Positions 44,558 to 53,474 of a DNA stretch of 64,000 nt are shown here, one piece after another. Both the position numbers and the translations under genes were made by a program. How positions within the stretch are numbered: position 1 is the first letter of the stretch; each line of letters begins with the position of its first letter. The DNA is from Amycolatopsis sp. FDAARGOS 1241 (GTDB lineage: Bacteria > Actinomycetota > Actinomycetes > Mycobacteriales > Pseudonocardiaceae): positions 4,712,001 to 4,776,000 of the forward strand of contig NZ_CP069526.1 of NCBI RefSeq assembly GCF_016889705.1, written 5' to 3'. The notes beneath the pieces are model-generated. The model did not search any database, had not been told where the DNA came from, and saw only the letters and a list, made by a program, of their open reading frames with translations.

Positions 44558-44997
44558 CGTGGGTATCACCGTCTCCGCCCCAGAAGTCCGGTACTGCGCC
44601 GAATCGCCGTCACGCGCCGTCGTGGAAGCCGAAAAGCCTAGCAGCCCTCGCTTTCCGCGCTCAATGCCCGGTGAGATCATTGCCGGCCAACGGCTCGGCC
44701 ACGAGTGCCGACCTGCGGCGACGTTCCCGGACGACGCGCCGGCCGAATCCGGCGATCGCGAACCGGCACGGCGCGCACCCGATGCCGGACGCCCGCGTTC
44801 ATCGAAACCGCTCCCGGGCCACGACTTCAGCACCGTCGCATCCCGAACCGCGACGCGAGTCACACCCGTACGTCCACTGTGGCCGGTCGACGAGTGAATC
44901 GTGTCACCACGGTGAACGCGGACCTCTCAGCACTCGTGTCATTGGTGTCGTGCGCCGTGGCTCGGCCAGCACATCTCCTGTCGAAAGGGGCAAAATC
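44558..44997. other. Divergent region without a gene
   Basis: A 440-base region with no supportable frame. TCGAAAGGGG before 44998 is the ribosome site of the DoxX-like gene. Confidence 0.3.
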
Positions 44998-45549
44998 ATG
45001 GTCCAGAGCGTCGACTTGCCTCGCGGTGAGCTGAACCCGCCGACGGATCCGAACCCCGGACGCCGCCGGCTGGCCGGCTTGCTGCGGATCCTGTTCGGGG
45101 TCGTGTGGGCGATCGATGCCGCCCTCAAGTGGCGGCCCGATTTCCTGCACGGCAGGGTATTCGCCCACCAGTTCGGGATCCACGACGAGATCACCACCCC
45201 GGTCATCCGCCAGTGGATCGACTTGTGGCAGCACCTCGCCTCAGTGGCCCCCATGGGACTGGGCGTCGCGACGGCCATCGTCGAAACACTCATCGCGGCG
45301 GCTCTGCTCACCGGCACGCTGTCCACTGTGGCCTACGTCGGGAGCGCCGTCTACTCATTCGGGATCTGGTCCGCGGCGGAAGGGTTCGGCCTCCCGTGGT
45401 CGGCGGCCGGCGCCACCGACATCGGCCCGTCCATCGGCTACATCATCGCGGCCCTGCTCCTGCTCGCCGCTCCGGGCAGTGCCACGTGGAGCGTCGACCG
45501 CGTACTCCGGCCGCACCTGGGCAGATACCGTTGGCTGAGCGCCGTCTGA
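44998..45549 (+). CDS. DoxX-like membrane protein
   Basis: A 183-residue protein with four hydrophobic helices (LAGLLRILFGVVWAIDAALKW, GLGVATAIVETLIAAALLTG, VAYVGSAVYSFGIWSAAEGFG, GYIIAALLLLAA). The first helix has the R-x-x-FG-x-x-W-x-x-DA-x-x-KW pattern of DoxX/TQO-small-subunit-like proteins. Function unclear; redox-related roles are known for relatives. Confidence 0.78.
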   Translation: MVQSVDLPRGELNPPTDPNPGRRRLAGLLRILFGVVWAIDAALKWRPDFLHGRVFAHQFGIHDEITTPVIRQWIDLWQHLASVAPMGLGVATAIVETLIAAALLTGTLSTVAYVGSAVYSFGIWSAAEGFGLPWSAAGATDIGPSIGYIIAALLLLAAPGSATWSVDRVLRPHLGRYRWLSAV

Positions 45550-45709
45550 GTCCGACGGCCCATGCCGGTTGCAGCTACCAGGAGTGTCCGTCCGATGTGG
45601 ATCGACCGGGCAGCGCGATACCGCCCACCGCGGCACGATGCCGCTGAGGTGCGAGCACTCATCAGGACCGCAACCGTCGAGCCGACTTCCGTGTCCGTGT
45701 CGGCTTCTC

Positions 45710-46873
45710 TCAGCGGAGTGTCCGCGATCCGCACGGTGGTGCTCCGGCGATGGCCGTCGCGAGCACGCGGTGGTCGATGTCCTCGACGCGCGCGCAGCCG
45801 GTGAGGGCCATCGCCCGGTCGAGTTCCGCGGTCAGCACCTGCAACACCCGCTCCACGCCCGCCTGCCCGCCGGCCGCGAGCCCGTACAGGTAGGGCCGGC
45901 CGATCAGCACCGCGCGAGCCCCGACGGCCACCGCCGCGAGCACGTCGGTGCCGCGCCGCACACCGCCGTCCAGGTACACCTCCGCGCGGCCCGCGACTTC
46001 GGCGACCACATCGGCGAGTGCCTCGATGGTCGCCGGCGCGCGGTCGAGCTGGCGGCCGCCGTGGTTGGACACCACGATGCCGTCGGCGCCGTGGTCGAGC
46101 AGCACGCGGCAGTCGGCCGGGCGCAGCACGCCCTTGACCACGAGCGGGCCGGACCACCACGCGCGCAGGTCGGCGAGGTCCCGCGCGGTCACCGGGTACA
46201 GGCTGCGCAGCAGGTCCCGCTGCATCGCGTGCGGGCTGATCCGGCCGTGGCGCGAGCCGCGCCGGCGCACGTGGCCGCGCGCGATGTCCACTGCCCAGCT
46301 CGGGCGCGTGGCGCAGTGCAGGGCCATCCGGGGCCCGAATCGCATCGGCACGGTGAACCGGTTGCGGCGATCCCGTTCACGGTTGCCGAACACCGCGCTG
46401 TCCACAGTGACCACGAGCGCTCGGTACCCGGCCGCCGCGACGCGCTCGAGCAGCGCCCGCACCGCCGCGCGGTCCGGCCACAGGTAGAGCTGGTACCACC
46501 GCGGGCCGCCGCCCGCGGCGGCGACCTGCTCGAGGGTGAAACTCGCGACCATGCCCTGGACGTAGACGGTGTCGCGGGCGGCGGCCGCGCGGGCGACGGC
46601 CACCTCGCCGTCGCCGTGCAGCACCCGCGCCGCGCCGGTCGGCGCGAGCAGGACCGGCGACGCCACCCGGTCACCGAAGACCCGCACCGCGGTGTCGCGC
46701 TCACCGGGCACGGCCAGTGCCGACGGCAGCAGCCGTACAGCACGGAACGCCTCGACGTTGCGCCGCACCGTCACCTCGTCCTCGGCGCCGCCTTCGATCA
46801 GGTCGAACACCGGGCGAGGGACCCGCCGGCGAGCGCGTTGGCGCAGCTCCGCGATGTTGCCGGCGCGCTTCAC
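45710..46873 (-). CDS. FMN-dependent alpha-hydroxy acid dehydrogenase/oxidase
   Basis: A 387-residue LldD/mandelate dehydrogenase family enzyme. FMN and active-site motifs: LAPTGAARVLHGDGE, YQLYLWPDR, VVKGVLRP (Lys), VSNHGGRQLDRAP (catalytic His and Arg) and YLDGGVRRGTDVL. It oxidises an L-2-hydroxy acid to the 2-oxo acid. Last gene of the long catabolic operon, overlapping the previous gene (ATGA). Confidence 0.88.
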   Translation of the reverse strand: MKRAGNIAELRQRARRRVPRPVFDLIEGGAEDEVTVRRNVEAFRAVRLLPSALAVPGERDTAVRVFGDRVASPVLLAPTGAARVLHGDGEVAVARAAAARDTVYVQGMVASFTLEQVAAAGGGPRWYQLYLWPDRAAVRALLERVAAAGYRALVVTVDSAVFGNRERDRRNRFTVPMRFGPRMALHCATRPSWAVDIARGHVRRRGSRHGRISPHAMQRDLLRSLYPVTARDLADLRAWWSGPLVVKGVLRPADCRVLLDHGADGIVVSNHGGRQLDRAPATIEALADVVAEVAGRAEVYLDGGVRRGTDVLAAVAVGARAVLIGRPYLYGLAAGGQAGVERVLQVLTAELDRAMALTGCARVEDIDHRVLATAIAGAPPCGSRTLR

Positions 46874-47769
46874 CGCTCACCTCGCGCGTACCGCGCCAGC
46901 CGGCGGGCCGCCGCCTCGATCGCCCGCGCTCTCCCCTGCCGCGTCGCGCCCGCGATGTGCGGCGAGAGGAAGCACCCCGCGGCGGTCCACAGTGGATGCT
47001 CCGGAGGCAGTGGCTCGGGGTCGGTGACGTCCAGTACCGCCAGCAGCCGCCCGGAGAGGACCTCGGCGGTCAGCGCCGCGGTGTCGACCACCGTGCCGCG
47101 CGCGGCGTTCACCAGCACGGCCCCGTCCGGCATCCGGGCGAGCAACCCCGCCCCGGCCAGCCCGGTGGTCTCGGCGGTCGCGGGCACGAGCAGGACCACC
47201 GCGTCGGCGTCGGTCACGAGGTCGGCGAGCGCGGTCACGGGGTACACCTCGGGGCGACCGGTGCGCGCGACCACCGTGACCGCCGCCCCGAGCCCGGCGA
47301 GCTTGTCACGAGCGCAGCGGCCGATCGACCCGGCACCGATGAGCACCACCCGTGCCCCGGCCAGCTCCGCGCTCTCCGCACGGCGCCATTCCCGCCGGTG
47401 CTGCTCGCGCACTGCGGGCAGCAACCCGCCGGCCAGCCCGAGCAACGCCGCGGCGACCCACTCGGCCACCGCGTTGTCGCGCGCACCGGCCGGCCGGCTC
47501 AGCCGCACCCGGTCCGGCAGGTAGGGCTCGAGCCACTCGGCGCCGGCTATCAGCGTCTGCACCAGCCGCAGCGCGGGCAGTTCGCCGAGCACCGGGAGCA
47601 GGTCGGTGCGCTGGTGCTCGAGCACGAGGAACTCGACCTCCCGCAACGCTCGCACCGCGGCCGACCCGCCGGACGAGGGCTGCGGGACGACGCAGACCCG
47701 CCCCGGCGCGGCAGCGCGCAGCGCGAGCAGTGCGTCGTCGGGCCCGGAAGCCACGACCTGACTCGTCAT
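46870..47769 (-). CDS. D-isomer-specific 2-hydroxyacid dehydrogenase
   Basis: A 299-residue NAD(P)-dependent reductase. Rossmann motif VVLIGAGSIGR near residue 145, catalytic Arg in NAARGTVVDT near 225, acid in DVTDPEPLPPEHPLW and His in LSPHIAGAT near 275. ATG 47769 overlaps the M24 stop (ATGA). Acts on a 2-hydroxy/2-oxo acid pair, perhaps together with the FMN dehydrogenase beside it. Confidence 0.88.
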   Translation of the reverse strand: MTSQVVASGPDDALLALRAAAPGRVCVVPQPSSGGSAAVRALREVEFLVLEHQRTDLLPVLGELPALRLVQTLIAGAEWLEPYLPDRVRLSRPAGARDNAVAEWVAAALLGLAGGLLPAVREQHRREWRRAESAELAGARVVLIGAGSIGRCARDKLAGLGAAVTVVARTGRPEVYPVTALADLVTDADAVVLLVPATAETTGLAGAGLLARMPDGAVLVNAARGTVVDTAALTAEVLSGRLLAVLDVTDPEPLPPEHPLWTAAGCFLSPHIAGATRQGRARAIEAAARRLARYARGER

Positions 47770-48971
47770 CGGCCCAGCTCGGCCAGCCGCTTGTCGAACT
47801 TGTGCAGCTCCTCGACGCCCTCGTCCCCGATGATCACGTTGTCGCACACCCAGTGGCAGAAGCCATCGAGCACGTAACGCGGGTGGCAGGCGAGGTTCAT
47901 GCCCGCTGCCAGCACCATCGGCTCCTCGGCCCGGATCAGCGGGCGCTCGACCAGGTCGGTGCCCTGGCCGTGGCAGTGCAGCCGCAGCTCCTCCGGCCGC
48001 CCGTTGTCGCGCAGGAACTCGTTGTACTCCGCCCAGACGTCGGCGGGTGCGGCACCGGGACGCAGCAGGCCGTAGCAGAACCGCTGCGCCCGCAGGCAGA
48101 ACTCGTACTCCTCGGCGATCCGGTCCGGGACCCGGCCGACCACGCCGGAGCGCCCGATCTCGGTGTACATCCCGCCCGGCCCGTTCACCTCCACCATGAG
48201 GTGGAACGCGTCGCCCTCGCGGATCACCCGGTGCTGACTGTGCGGGTGCGCGATCCGGCCGGGCTCGCCGAGCGGGGTCGAGACGCACCAGTAGATGCCC
48301 TGCTCGCTGCCCAGCGACTGCGCCGTGTGCTGCGCGACGGCGGCCACGTCGCTGTCACGCATCCCCGGCCGAAGTGCCTCGAAGGCCGCCGCGATCGCCG
48401 CGTCCTGCAGCTTCGCGGTGGCGCGCACCAGCTCCAGCTCCTCACCGGACTTGAGCGCGCGAACGGCGTCGACGACGTCCGCGGCCTCGGTGAACGTCGC
48501 CGCGTGCAGTTCGCGCTGCAGGTACTCGCCGAAGGCCATCGGAATCGTGCCGGTGCCGACCCACCCGATCCGGCCCGAGGCGAACGCCCGCAGCGCGTCG
48601 AGCGCGAGTTCCGCGCCGTCGTAACGGGTGTAGGACACCGAGCTCATGTACGGACTCGCCAGCGCCCGCCCGACGCCGCGCAGCACCGGGTCGCCGCCGG
48701 GATCGACCACCAGGTCCTCGCCCCGGGCGCCGTGCCGGATGATCGTCATCGGCTCCTCGCGCGGGAAGACGACGGTGACCGGGTAGCCGTTGGTGGCCGG
48801 GATGTCGGTGAGATAGCGGACGTAGCCACCGACGTAGTCGTTGTTCGTTTGCGCGACCAGCACGTCGATCCCACGATCGGCCATGCCCTCGCGGATCGCG
48901 CGCCACCGCCGGTGCAGCTCGGCGGTGCTCACCGGGTGGTTCAGCCGCTCGGACAATGCGGTTCCGGTCAT
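47766..48971 (-). CDS. M24-family hydrolase (creatinase/Xaa-Pro aminopeptidase-like)
   Basis: A 401-residue pita-bread-fold protein. The N-terminal creatinase-like domain is followed by the catalytic domain from about residue 175. Several usual M24 metal-ligand positions are hard to assign: the expected D-x-G is replaced by VEVNGPGG and the His region reads LHCHGQGTD. It may be a metal-poor creatinase/ectoine-hydrolase-type member rather than a peptidase. Confidence 0.8.
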   Translation of the reverse strand: MTGTALSERLNHPVSTAELHRRWRAIREGMADRGIDVLVAQTNNDYVGGYVRYLTDIPATNGYPVTVVFPREEPMTIIRHGARGEDLVVDPGGDPVLRGVGRALASPYMSSVSYTRYDGAELALDALRAFASGRIGWVGTGTIPMAFGEYLQRELHAATFTEAADVVDAVRALKSGEELELVRATAKLQDAAIAAAFEALRPGMRDSDVAAVAQHTAQSLGSEQGIYWCVSTPLGEPGRIAHPHSQHRVIREGDAFHLMVEVNGPGGMYTEIGRSGVVGRVPDRIAEEYEFCLRAQRFCYGLLRPGAAPADVWAEYNEFLRDNGRPEELRLHCHGQGTDLVERPLIRAEEPMVLAAGMNLACHPRYVLDGFCHWVCDNVIIGDEGVEELHKFDKRLAELGR

Positions 48972-49750
48972 CGGGCGGCTCCCGTGTTCGTGCCGCTGAT
49001 CAAGGTGAGCACGTCCGTACGCAGCTCGGTGAACCGCGGCAGGGCCTTGGTGGTCACCTGGTTGCGGGGCCGGGGCAGGTCGACGTCGAGCGTCCGCAGC
49101 ACCGTCGTCGGGCGCCCGGACATCACGATCACCCGGTCACCGAGGTACACGGCTTCGTCGATGTCGTGCGTGACCAGCACGATCGTCAGTCCGGCGTCGT
49201 GGCGCACCCGCAGCACCAGATCCTCCAGGTCCGCGCGCGTCTGGGCGTCCACGGACGCGAACGGCTCGTCCATGATGAGGAACTCCGGCCGGTACGCGAT
49301 GGCCCGCGCGATCGCGACCCGCTGCTGCATCCCGCCGGAGAGCTGCCACGGATAGCTGTCGTCGAAGCCGTCCAAGCCCACCTCCTCCAGCGCCTGGCGA
49401 ACCGCGGCCCAGCGTGCCGCGCGGTCGCGGATCTTGTTCTTCAGCGGGATCGCGACGTTGCGGCCGACCTTCGACCACGGCATCAGCGAACGGCTGTAGT
49501 CCTGGAAGACACACGCCACCTCCGGCGGCGGGCTCTCGATCACCTTGCCCGTCTCCGTGAGCACGACCTTGCCCCCGGACGAGGGCAGCAGCCCGGACAG
49601 GCAGCGCAGCAGGGTGGTCTTGCCGGCGCCGGACGGGCCGACGATCGTGACGAACTCGCCGGCGTTCACGGTGAACGAGATGTCGCGCAGAACCTCCAGC
49701 TCGCTGCCGGCCGAGCGGTAGGACTTCCTCAGGTGTTCCACGGTCAGCAT
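48968..49750 (-). CDS. NitT/TauT-type ABC transporter ATP-binding protein
   Basis: A 260-residue ATPase: Walker A GPSGAGKTT, Q-loop VFQDYSRSLMPW, signature LSGGMQQRVAIARA, Walker B LIMDEPFASVD, switch His in VTHDIDEA. ATG 49750 has GGGGAG seven bases upstream. Works with the two permeases and binding protein upstream. Confidence 0.92.
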   Translation of the reverse strand: MLTVEHLRKSYRSAGSELEVLRDISFTVNAGEFVTIVGPSGAGKTTLLRCLSGLLPSSGGKVVLTETGKVIESPPPEVACVFQDYSRSLMPWSKVGRNVAIPLKNKIRDRAARWAAVRQALEEVGLDGFDDSYPWQLSGGMQQRVAIARAIAYRPEFLIMDEPFASVDAQTRADLEDLVLRVRHDAGLTIVLVTHDIDEAVYLGDRVIVMSGRPTTVLRTLDVDLPRPRNQVTTKALPRFTELRTDVLTLISGTNTGAAR

Positions 49751-49751
49751 G

Positions 49752-50543
49752 TCAGCTCTCCCCATCCTTGGTGTACCAGCGCAGCAGCCGGCGTTCGACC
49801 AGCACGAAGGCGCCGTTGAAGAGCACTCCGAGGATCCCGAGCAGGAGCATGCCCGCCCACATCTGGGACACCTCGAAGCTCTGCTGGGCCTGCAGCGTGA
49901 CGAAGCCGATCCCGTTGGTCGCCGCGACGAGCTCGGTCACCACCATCATCACGAATGCCACGGTCAGGGCGATGCGCATCCCGGCGAGGATGTTCGGCGC
50001 GGCGGCGGGAAGCTGCACGTGCAGCACCCGCTGCCGCCGCGTCAGCCGGTACGACTGCGCGGCGTCCTCGAGCTCCCGATCGATGGCCCGCACCCCGTCG
50101 ATGGTGTTGAGCAGCACGGGAAAAACCGTGACGAACGCGGTGAGCACGATCTTCGGCAGGTCACCGATCCCGAGCAGCACGATGCTCACCGGGACCAGCG
50201 CGGTCGCGGGCAGGGCCCGGCAGAACTGCAGTGCCGGGTCGAACGCCCGGTGCAGCAGTGGCAACCGTCCGAAGAGGACACCGAGCGCGACGCCGACGAC
50301 CGCGGCCACGCAGTAGCCCAGCAGCATCCGGCCGGCGCTCGGCAGCACGTCGGAGGCGAACCGGCTGAACAGCCACAGCTGCTGGAACGACACCAGGATC
50401 GAGCGCAGCGACGGCCAGAACGGCGAGGTGCTGCCCAGCGAGGCGAACCACCAGGCGAGCAGTGCCGCGGCCGGCACGACGAGTGAGACGAGCCACGCCG
50501 TGAACCGGCGCCCGGTCCGGCGTGGACGCACCACCGAAGTCAT
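49752..50543 (-). CDS. NitT/TauT-type ABC transporter permease 1
   Basis: A 263-residue permease with about six helices and the EAA loop LEDAAQSYRLTRRQRVLHVQLPAAAPNILAGMR. Overlaps the second permease (ATGA). Two different permeases suggest a heterodimeric channel. Confidence 0.9.
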   Translation of the reverse strand: MTSVVRPRRTGRRFTAWLVSLVVPAAALLAWWFASLGSTSPFWPSLRSILVSFQQLWLFSRFASDVLPSAGRMLLGYCVAAVVGVALGVLFGRLPLLHRAFDPALQFCRALPATALVPVSIVLLGIGDLPKIVLTAFVTVFPVLLNTIDGVRAIDRELEDAAQSYRLTRRQRVLHVQLPAAAPNILAGMRIALTVAFVMMVVTELVAATNGIGFVTLQAQQSFEVSQMWAGMLLLGILGVLFNGAFVLVERRLLRWYTKDGES

Positions 50544-51400
50544 CTGGCCTCCTCACGGTAGGAGATGTGCCAGCGCAGGAGCCGGCGCTCGATCGCGAGC
50601 AGGCCGACGTTGGCCAGGACACCGAGTACACCGACGACGAACACGAGCGCGTACATGCTCGGGTAGACCGCGTTGGAGGCGTAGACGGCGATGTCCGCTC
50701 CGATCCCCCGCACCGACGCGATGATCTCGACCGCCACCACCACGACCAGCACGTGCGACGCCGCGAGCCGCACCCCGGTGGCCACGAACGGCAGCACGGC
50801 GGGCAGCACCACGTGCCCGAGGCGCTGGTGGGCCCGCAGGCCGAACACCCGGGCACTGTCGCGCAGCACGTCGTTGATGCCGCTGACCCCGTAGAAGGTC
50901 TGGAAGAGCATCGGCCACAAGGCGCCGACCATGCCGAGCAAAGTGGACACCCGCGGGGTGGCGCCGAGCAACAGCAGCAGCAGCGGCAGGAACACCACGG
51001 CGGGGACGAACCGCAGGAAGTCGAGCGGGTAGTGCACGAGCCGGTACAGCAGCGGCACGGCGCCGAGCGCGACGCCGAGGACCAATCCGGCGACCGCGCC
51101 GCCGGCCAGCCCGACGGCGACCTGCTCCAGTGTCGCCATCAGGGCGTGGACGAACCCAGCGGTGGGAATCAGGTCGACCAGCGCCGCCCCGATCGCGCTG
51201 ATCGGCGGCACCTCCGGCGGCAGCCAGCCGGCCCGGGCGATCAGTTCCCACAGCACGAGGATGCCCAGGCTGGTCAGCCACGGGAGACCGCGCAGCAGCC
51301 ACGGCCGGGAAGCCCGGCGCTCGGCTGCGGCCGCCGGCGCCGGTGCGTCGAATCCGGCGGGCGCGGGGGCCAGGCCGGTGGGGGTCTGCTGGGTGCTCAT
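50540..51400 (-). CDS. NitT/TauT-type ABC transporter permease 2
   Basis: A 286-residue permease with an Ala/Pro-rich soluble tail of about 35 residues and the EAA loop RDSARVFGLRAHQRLGHVVLPAVLPFVATGVR. It overlaps the binding protein gene (ATGA). Confidence 0.9.
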   Translation of the reverse strand: MSTQQTPTGLAPAPAGFDAPAPAAAAERRASRPWLLRGLPWLTSLGILVLWELIARAGWLPPEVPPISAIGAALVDLIPTAGFVHALMATLEQVAVGLAGGAVAGLVLGVALGAVPLLYRLVHYPLDFLRFVPAVVFLPLLLLLLGATPRVSTLLGMVGALWPMLFQTFYGVSGINDVLRDSARVFGLRAHQRLGHVVLPAVLPFVATGVRLAASHVLVVVVAVEIIASVRGIGADIAVYASNAVYPSMYALVFVVGVLGVLANVGLLAIERRLLRWHISYREEAR

Positions 51401-52380
51401 GGCACGACGTAGGTTCCGTACGCGGGCGCAGCGGAAACCACCCCGTACTTGACCGTGAACGCCGCTTCCTTCTCGATCACCGCACGGCTCACGTCGGCCG
51501 TGTAGCGCGGCAACGGGGCCTGGGCCACGAGCGCAGGATCGGCCTTCGTCTGCTTGACGATGGCCGAGCGGGTCTCGTCGGGATGGGCGTTGGCGTACTC
51601 ACTGGACTCCCGCACGGCGTTGCGCCACCTTTCCACGATACCGGGATGCTGGTCGATGAAGGCCTTGGCCATGTAGAACACCGTGTTGTCCGCGTCCGGA
51701 TCGTCGAACGCGATGGCCGGCGAGTCACCGATGTCCCGGAAACCCTTCTTCCGCAACGCCGTCGCGTACGGCTGGGCCGTGCTGATCGCGTCGACCTTGC
51801 CCTGTTCGAGCGCGGTGATCTGGTCGGGGAAGGTGAGCTGGACCAAGTGGACCGACGACGCGTCGCCACCGGCCTTTTCGATCGCCTCCCGCATCCAGAA
51901 CTCCCAGCAGCACTTGAGCGAGTTCACCGCGACCGTTTTGCCCGCGAGGTCCTTGAAGGACCGGATCGAGCTGCTGCCGGCCACCATGGTCTGGTACTGC
52001 GCCCCGGCCGCGGCCGACCGGTCGGCGACCGCTCCCGACACGATCTGCACGGGGATGTGCGAAGCCGCCGCGATCACGACCGGTGAGATGCCACCGAGGG
52101 CGACCTGCTGCTGGCCGTTGATGACCTGCGTGATGGCGCCCGCACCGGTGGCCGCGCGCCCGATGGTGAGGTCGATGCCGTTGCGGGTGAAGAACCCGTG
52201 CTGCTGTCCCACGAGGATCGCGGTGGACGACTGCGATGCCGCGACCCCGGCCGTGACCGGGATCAGGCCGCCGGTCGACCCGCCGCCGAGCGTGTTGGTC
52301 GCGCTGAGCGCCCCGCACGCCGACAGCAGGAACATGGCCGCGGTGAGCACCAGGCACGCGAATTTGCGTCGATACTTCAC
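51397..52380 (-). CDS. NitT/TauT-type substrate-binding lipoprotein
   Basis: A 327-residue secreted protein with signal VKYRRKFACLVLTAAMFLLSAC and a lipobox at about residue 22. The mature domain is SsuA/NMT1-like (VGQQHGFFTRNGIDLTIG). GTG 52380 is chosen since GGAG lies six bases upstream and the longer frame has no signal peptide. A pair of adjacent cysteines (KCC) near residue 160 is unusual. Confidence 0.9.
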   Translation of the reverse strand: MKYRRKFACLVLTAAMFLLSACGALSATNTLGGGSTGGLIPVTAGVAASQSSTAILVGQQHGFFTRNGIDLTIGRAATGAGAITQVINGQQQVALGGISPVVIAAASHIPVQIVSGAVADRSAAAGAQYQTMVAGSSSIRSFKDLAGKTVAVNSLKCCWEFWMREAIEKAGGDASSVHLVQLTFPDQITALEQGKVDAISTAQPYATALRKKGFRDIGDSPAIAFDDPDADNTVFYMAKAFIDQHPGIVERWRNAVRESSEYANAHPDETRSAIVKQTKADPALVAQAPLPRYTADVSRAVIEKEAAFTVKYGVVSAAPAYGTYVVP

Positions 52381-52463
52381 GGTTGGCTCCGTTTCGCCGG
52401 TGAAACGAGTCAAGGTCCATGCGGGGCATCGGAAAGTGCCCGTCGAGGAGAAGAAGTGTGCCC

Positions 52464-52497
52464 TGTATCGTACGCCGCGCACGGGCGCACGGATACA
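52464..52497 (-). promoter_or_regulatory. Dyad in the gap before the ABC transporter genes
   Basis: TGTATC (52464-52469) and GATACA (52492-52497) form an inverted repeat in the only larger gap (131 bases) of the operon. It may mark an internal promoter for the transporter genes or an attenuator. Confidence 0.3.
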
Positions 52498-52511
52498 CTT
52501 TTCTCGTGCGG

Positions 52512-53474
52512 TTACTGGGAAATACTTGCGGTGACCACTTCGGACACCCGTGGTAGCAAGGCGAGTGCATTGTCCCGGTTGACGGCGGCGCGCTGCATTT
52601 CCGACAGCGGATACGCGTCCAGCTGCGCGGTGAAGTACTGCGAATTGTCGCCGCGGGCGTAGGGCCAGTCGCTGCCGTAGAGCACGCGGTCCGGACCGGC
52701 GAACGCGAGCAGGCTCGGCAGGGTGTCCGCGTTGGCGGACAACGCTGTGTCGAAGTAGAACGTGCGCAGGTCGCGCAGGAAGTTCTCGCGCGTGACGACG
52801 TGTCCCGCCGCACCTTCGGTGAGACTGGCCATGCGGTGCGCCGCGTACGGTACGAACCCGCCGGCGTGCGAGAGGATCATCCGCATCCGGGGAAACCGGG
52901 CCACCACGCCGTGGCGCACCAGGTTGAGTGCGGCGCGGGTGGTGTCGAGCAGGAAGTCGGCGACGAACGGCGGCACGCCCGGTACGAGGGGACCGGGTGG
53001 CGCGGTCGGGTGGACGAACACCACGGCCGCCCGCCGGTCCAGTTCGGTCATCAGCGGGTCGAAAGCCGGGTCGCCGAGGTACACGCCGTCCACATTGGCC
53101 AGCAGGATCACGCCGTCTGCGCCCAGTTTGTCCAAGGCGTAGTCCACCTCGGCGAGCGAACCGTCCACATCGGGCAGTGGCACCGAGGCGAAGAACCCGA
53201 ACCGACCCGGGTGGTCGCGGACCAGCCCGGCGGAGAACTCGTTGACCTGCCGTGCCAGTTTCCGTGCGTCGGCGGCGCCACCGCCCAGGTGGACACCGGG
53301 ACGCCCGACGGAGACGACGGCGGTCGCGATGCCGAGCTCATCGAGCAGCTCGAGTGCGGTGGCCGGGCTCCACGCCGGCGTGGCCTGCCCGCCGAAGTAG
53401 CCGCTCGCGCGCAACGCATCCGCCCACACCGGGGGCACGATGTGGTGGTGGGTGTCGATCCGGCCGGTGGTCAT
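52512..53474 (-). CDS. Amidohydrolase family 2, decarboxylase type (6-methylsalicylate decarboxylase-like)
   Basis: A 320-residue TIM-barrel enzyme. Metal ligands: IDTHHHIVPP at residue 6, FVHPTAPPGP near 165, LSHAGGFVPY near 215 and YGSDWPYARGDN near 280. The arrangement, with WSPATALELLDELGIATAVVS and DHPGRFGFFASVPLPDVDG, is closest in memory to 6-methylsalicylate/gamma-resorcylate decarboxylases. Overlaps the reductase gene (ATGA). Confidence 0.85.
   Translation of the reverse strand: MTTGRIDTHHHIVPPVWADALRASGYFGGQATPAWSPATALELLDELGIATAVVSVGRPGVHLGGGAADARKLARQVNEFSAGLVRDHPGRFGFFASVPLPDVDGSLAEVDYALDKLGADGVILLANVDGVYLGDPAFDPLMTELDRRAAVVFVHPTAPPGPLVPGVPPFVADFLLDTTRAALNLVRHGVVARFPRMRMILSHAGGFVPYAAHRMASLTEGAAGHVVTRENFLRDLRTFYFDTALSANADTLPSLLAFAGPDRVLYGSDWPYARGDNSQYFTAQLDAYPLSEMQRAAVNRDNALALLPRVSEVVTASISQ

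Noticed and set aside
45598-45709. A plus-strand frame starting MWIDRAARYRPP as a flavin reductase start
   Set aside because: Only about 40 residues before it runs into the antisense of the hydroxy-acid dehydrogenase; no continuing similarity.
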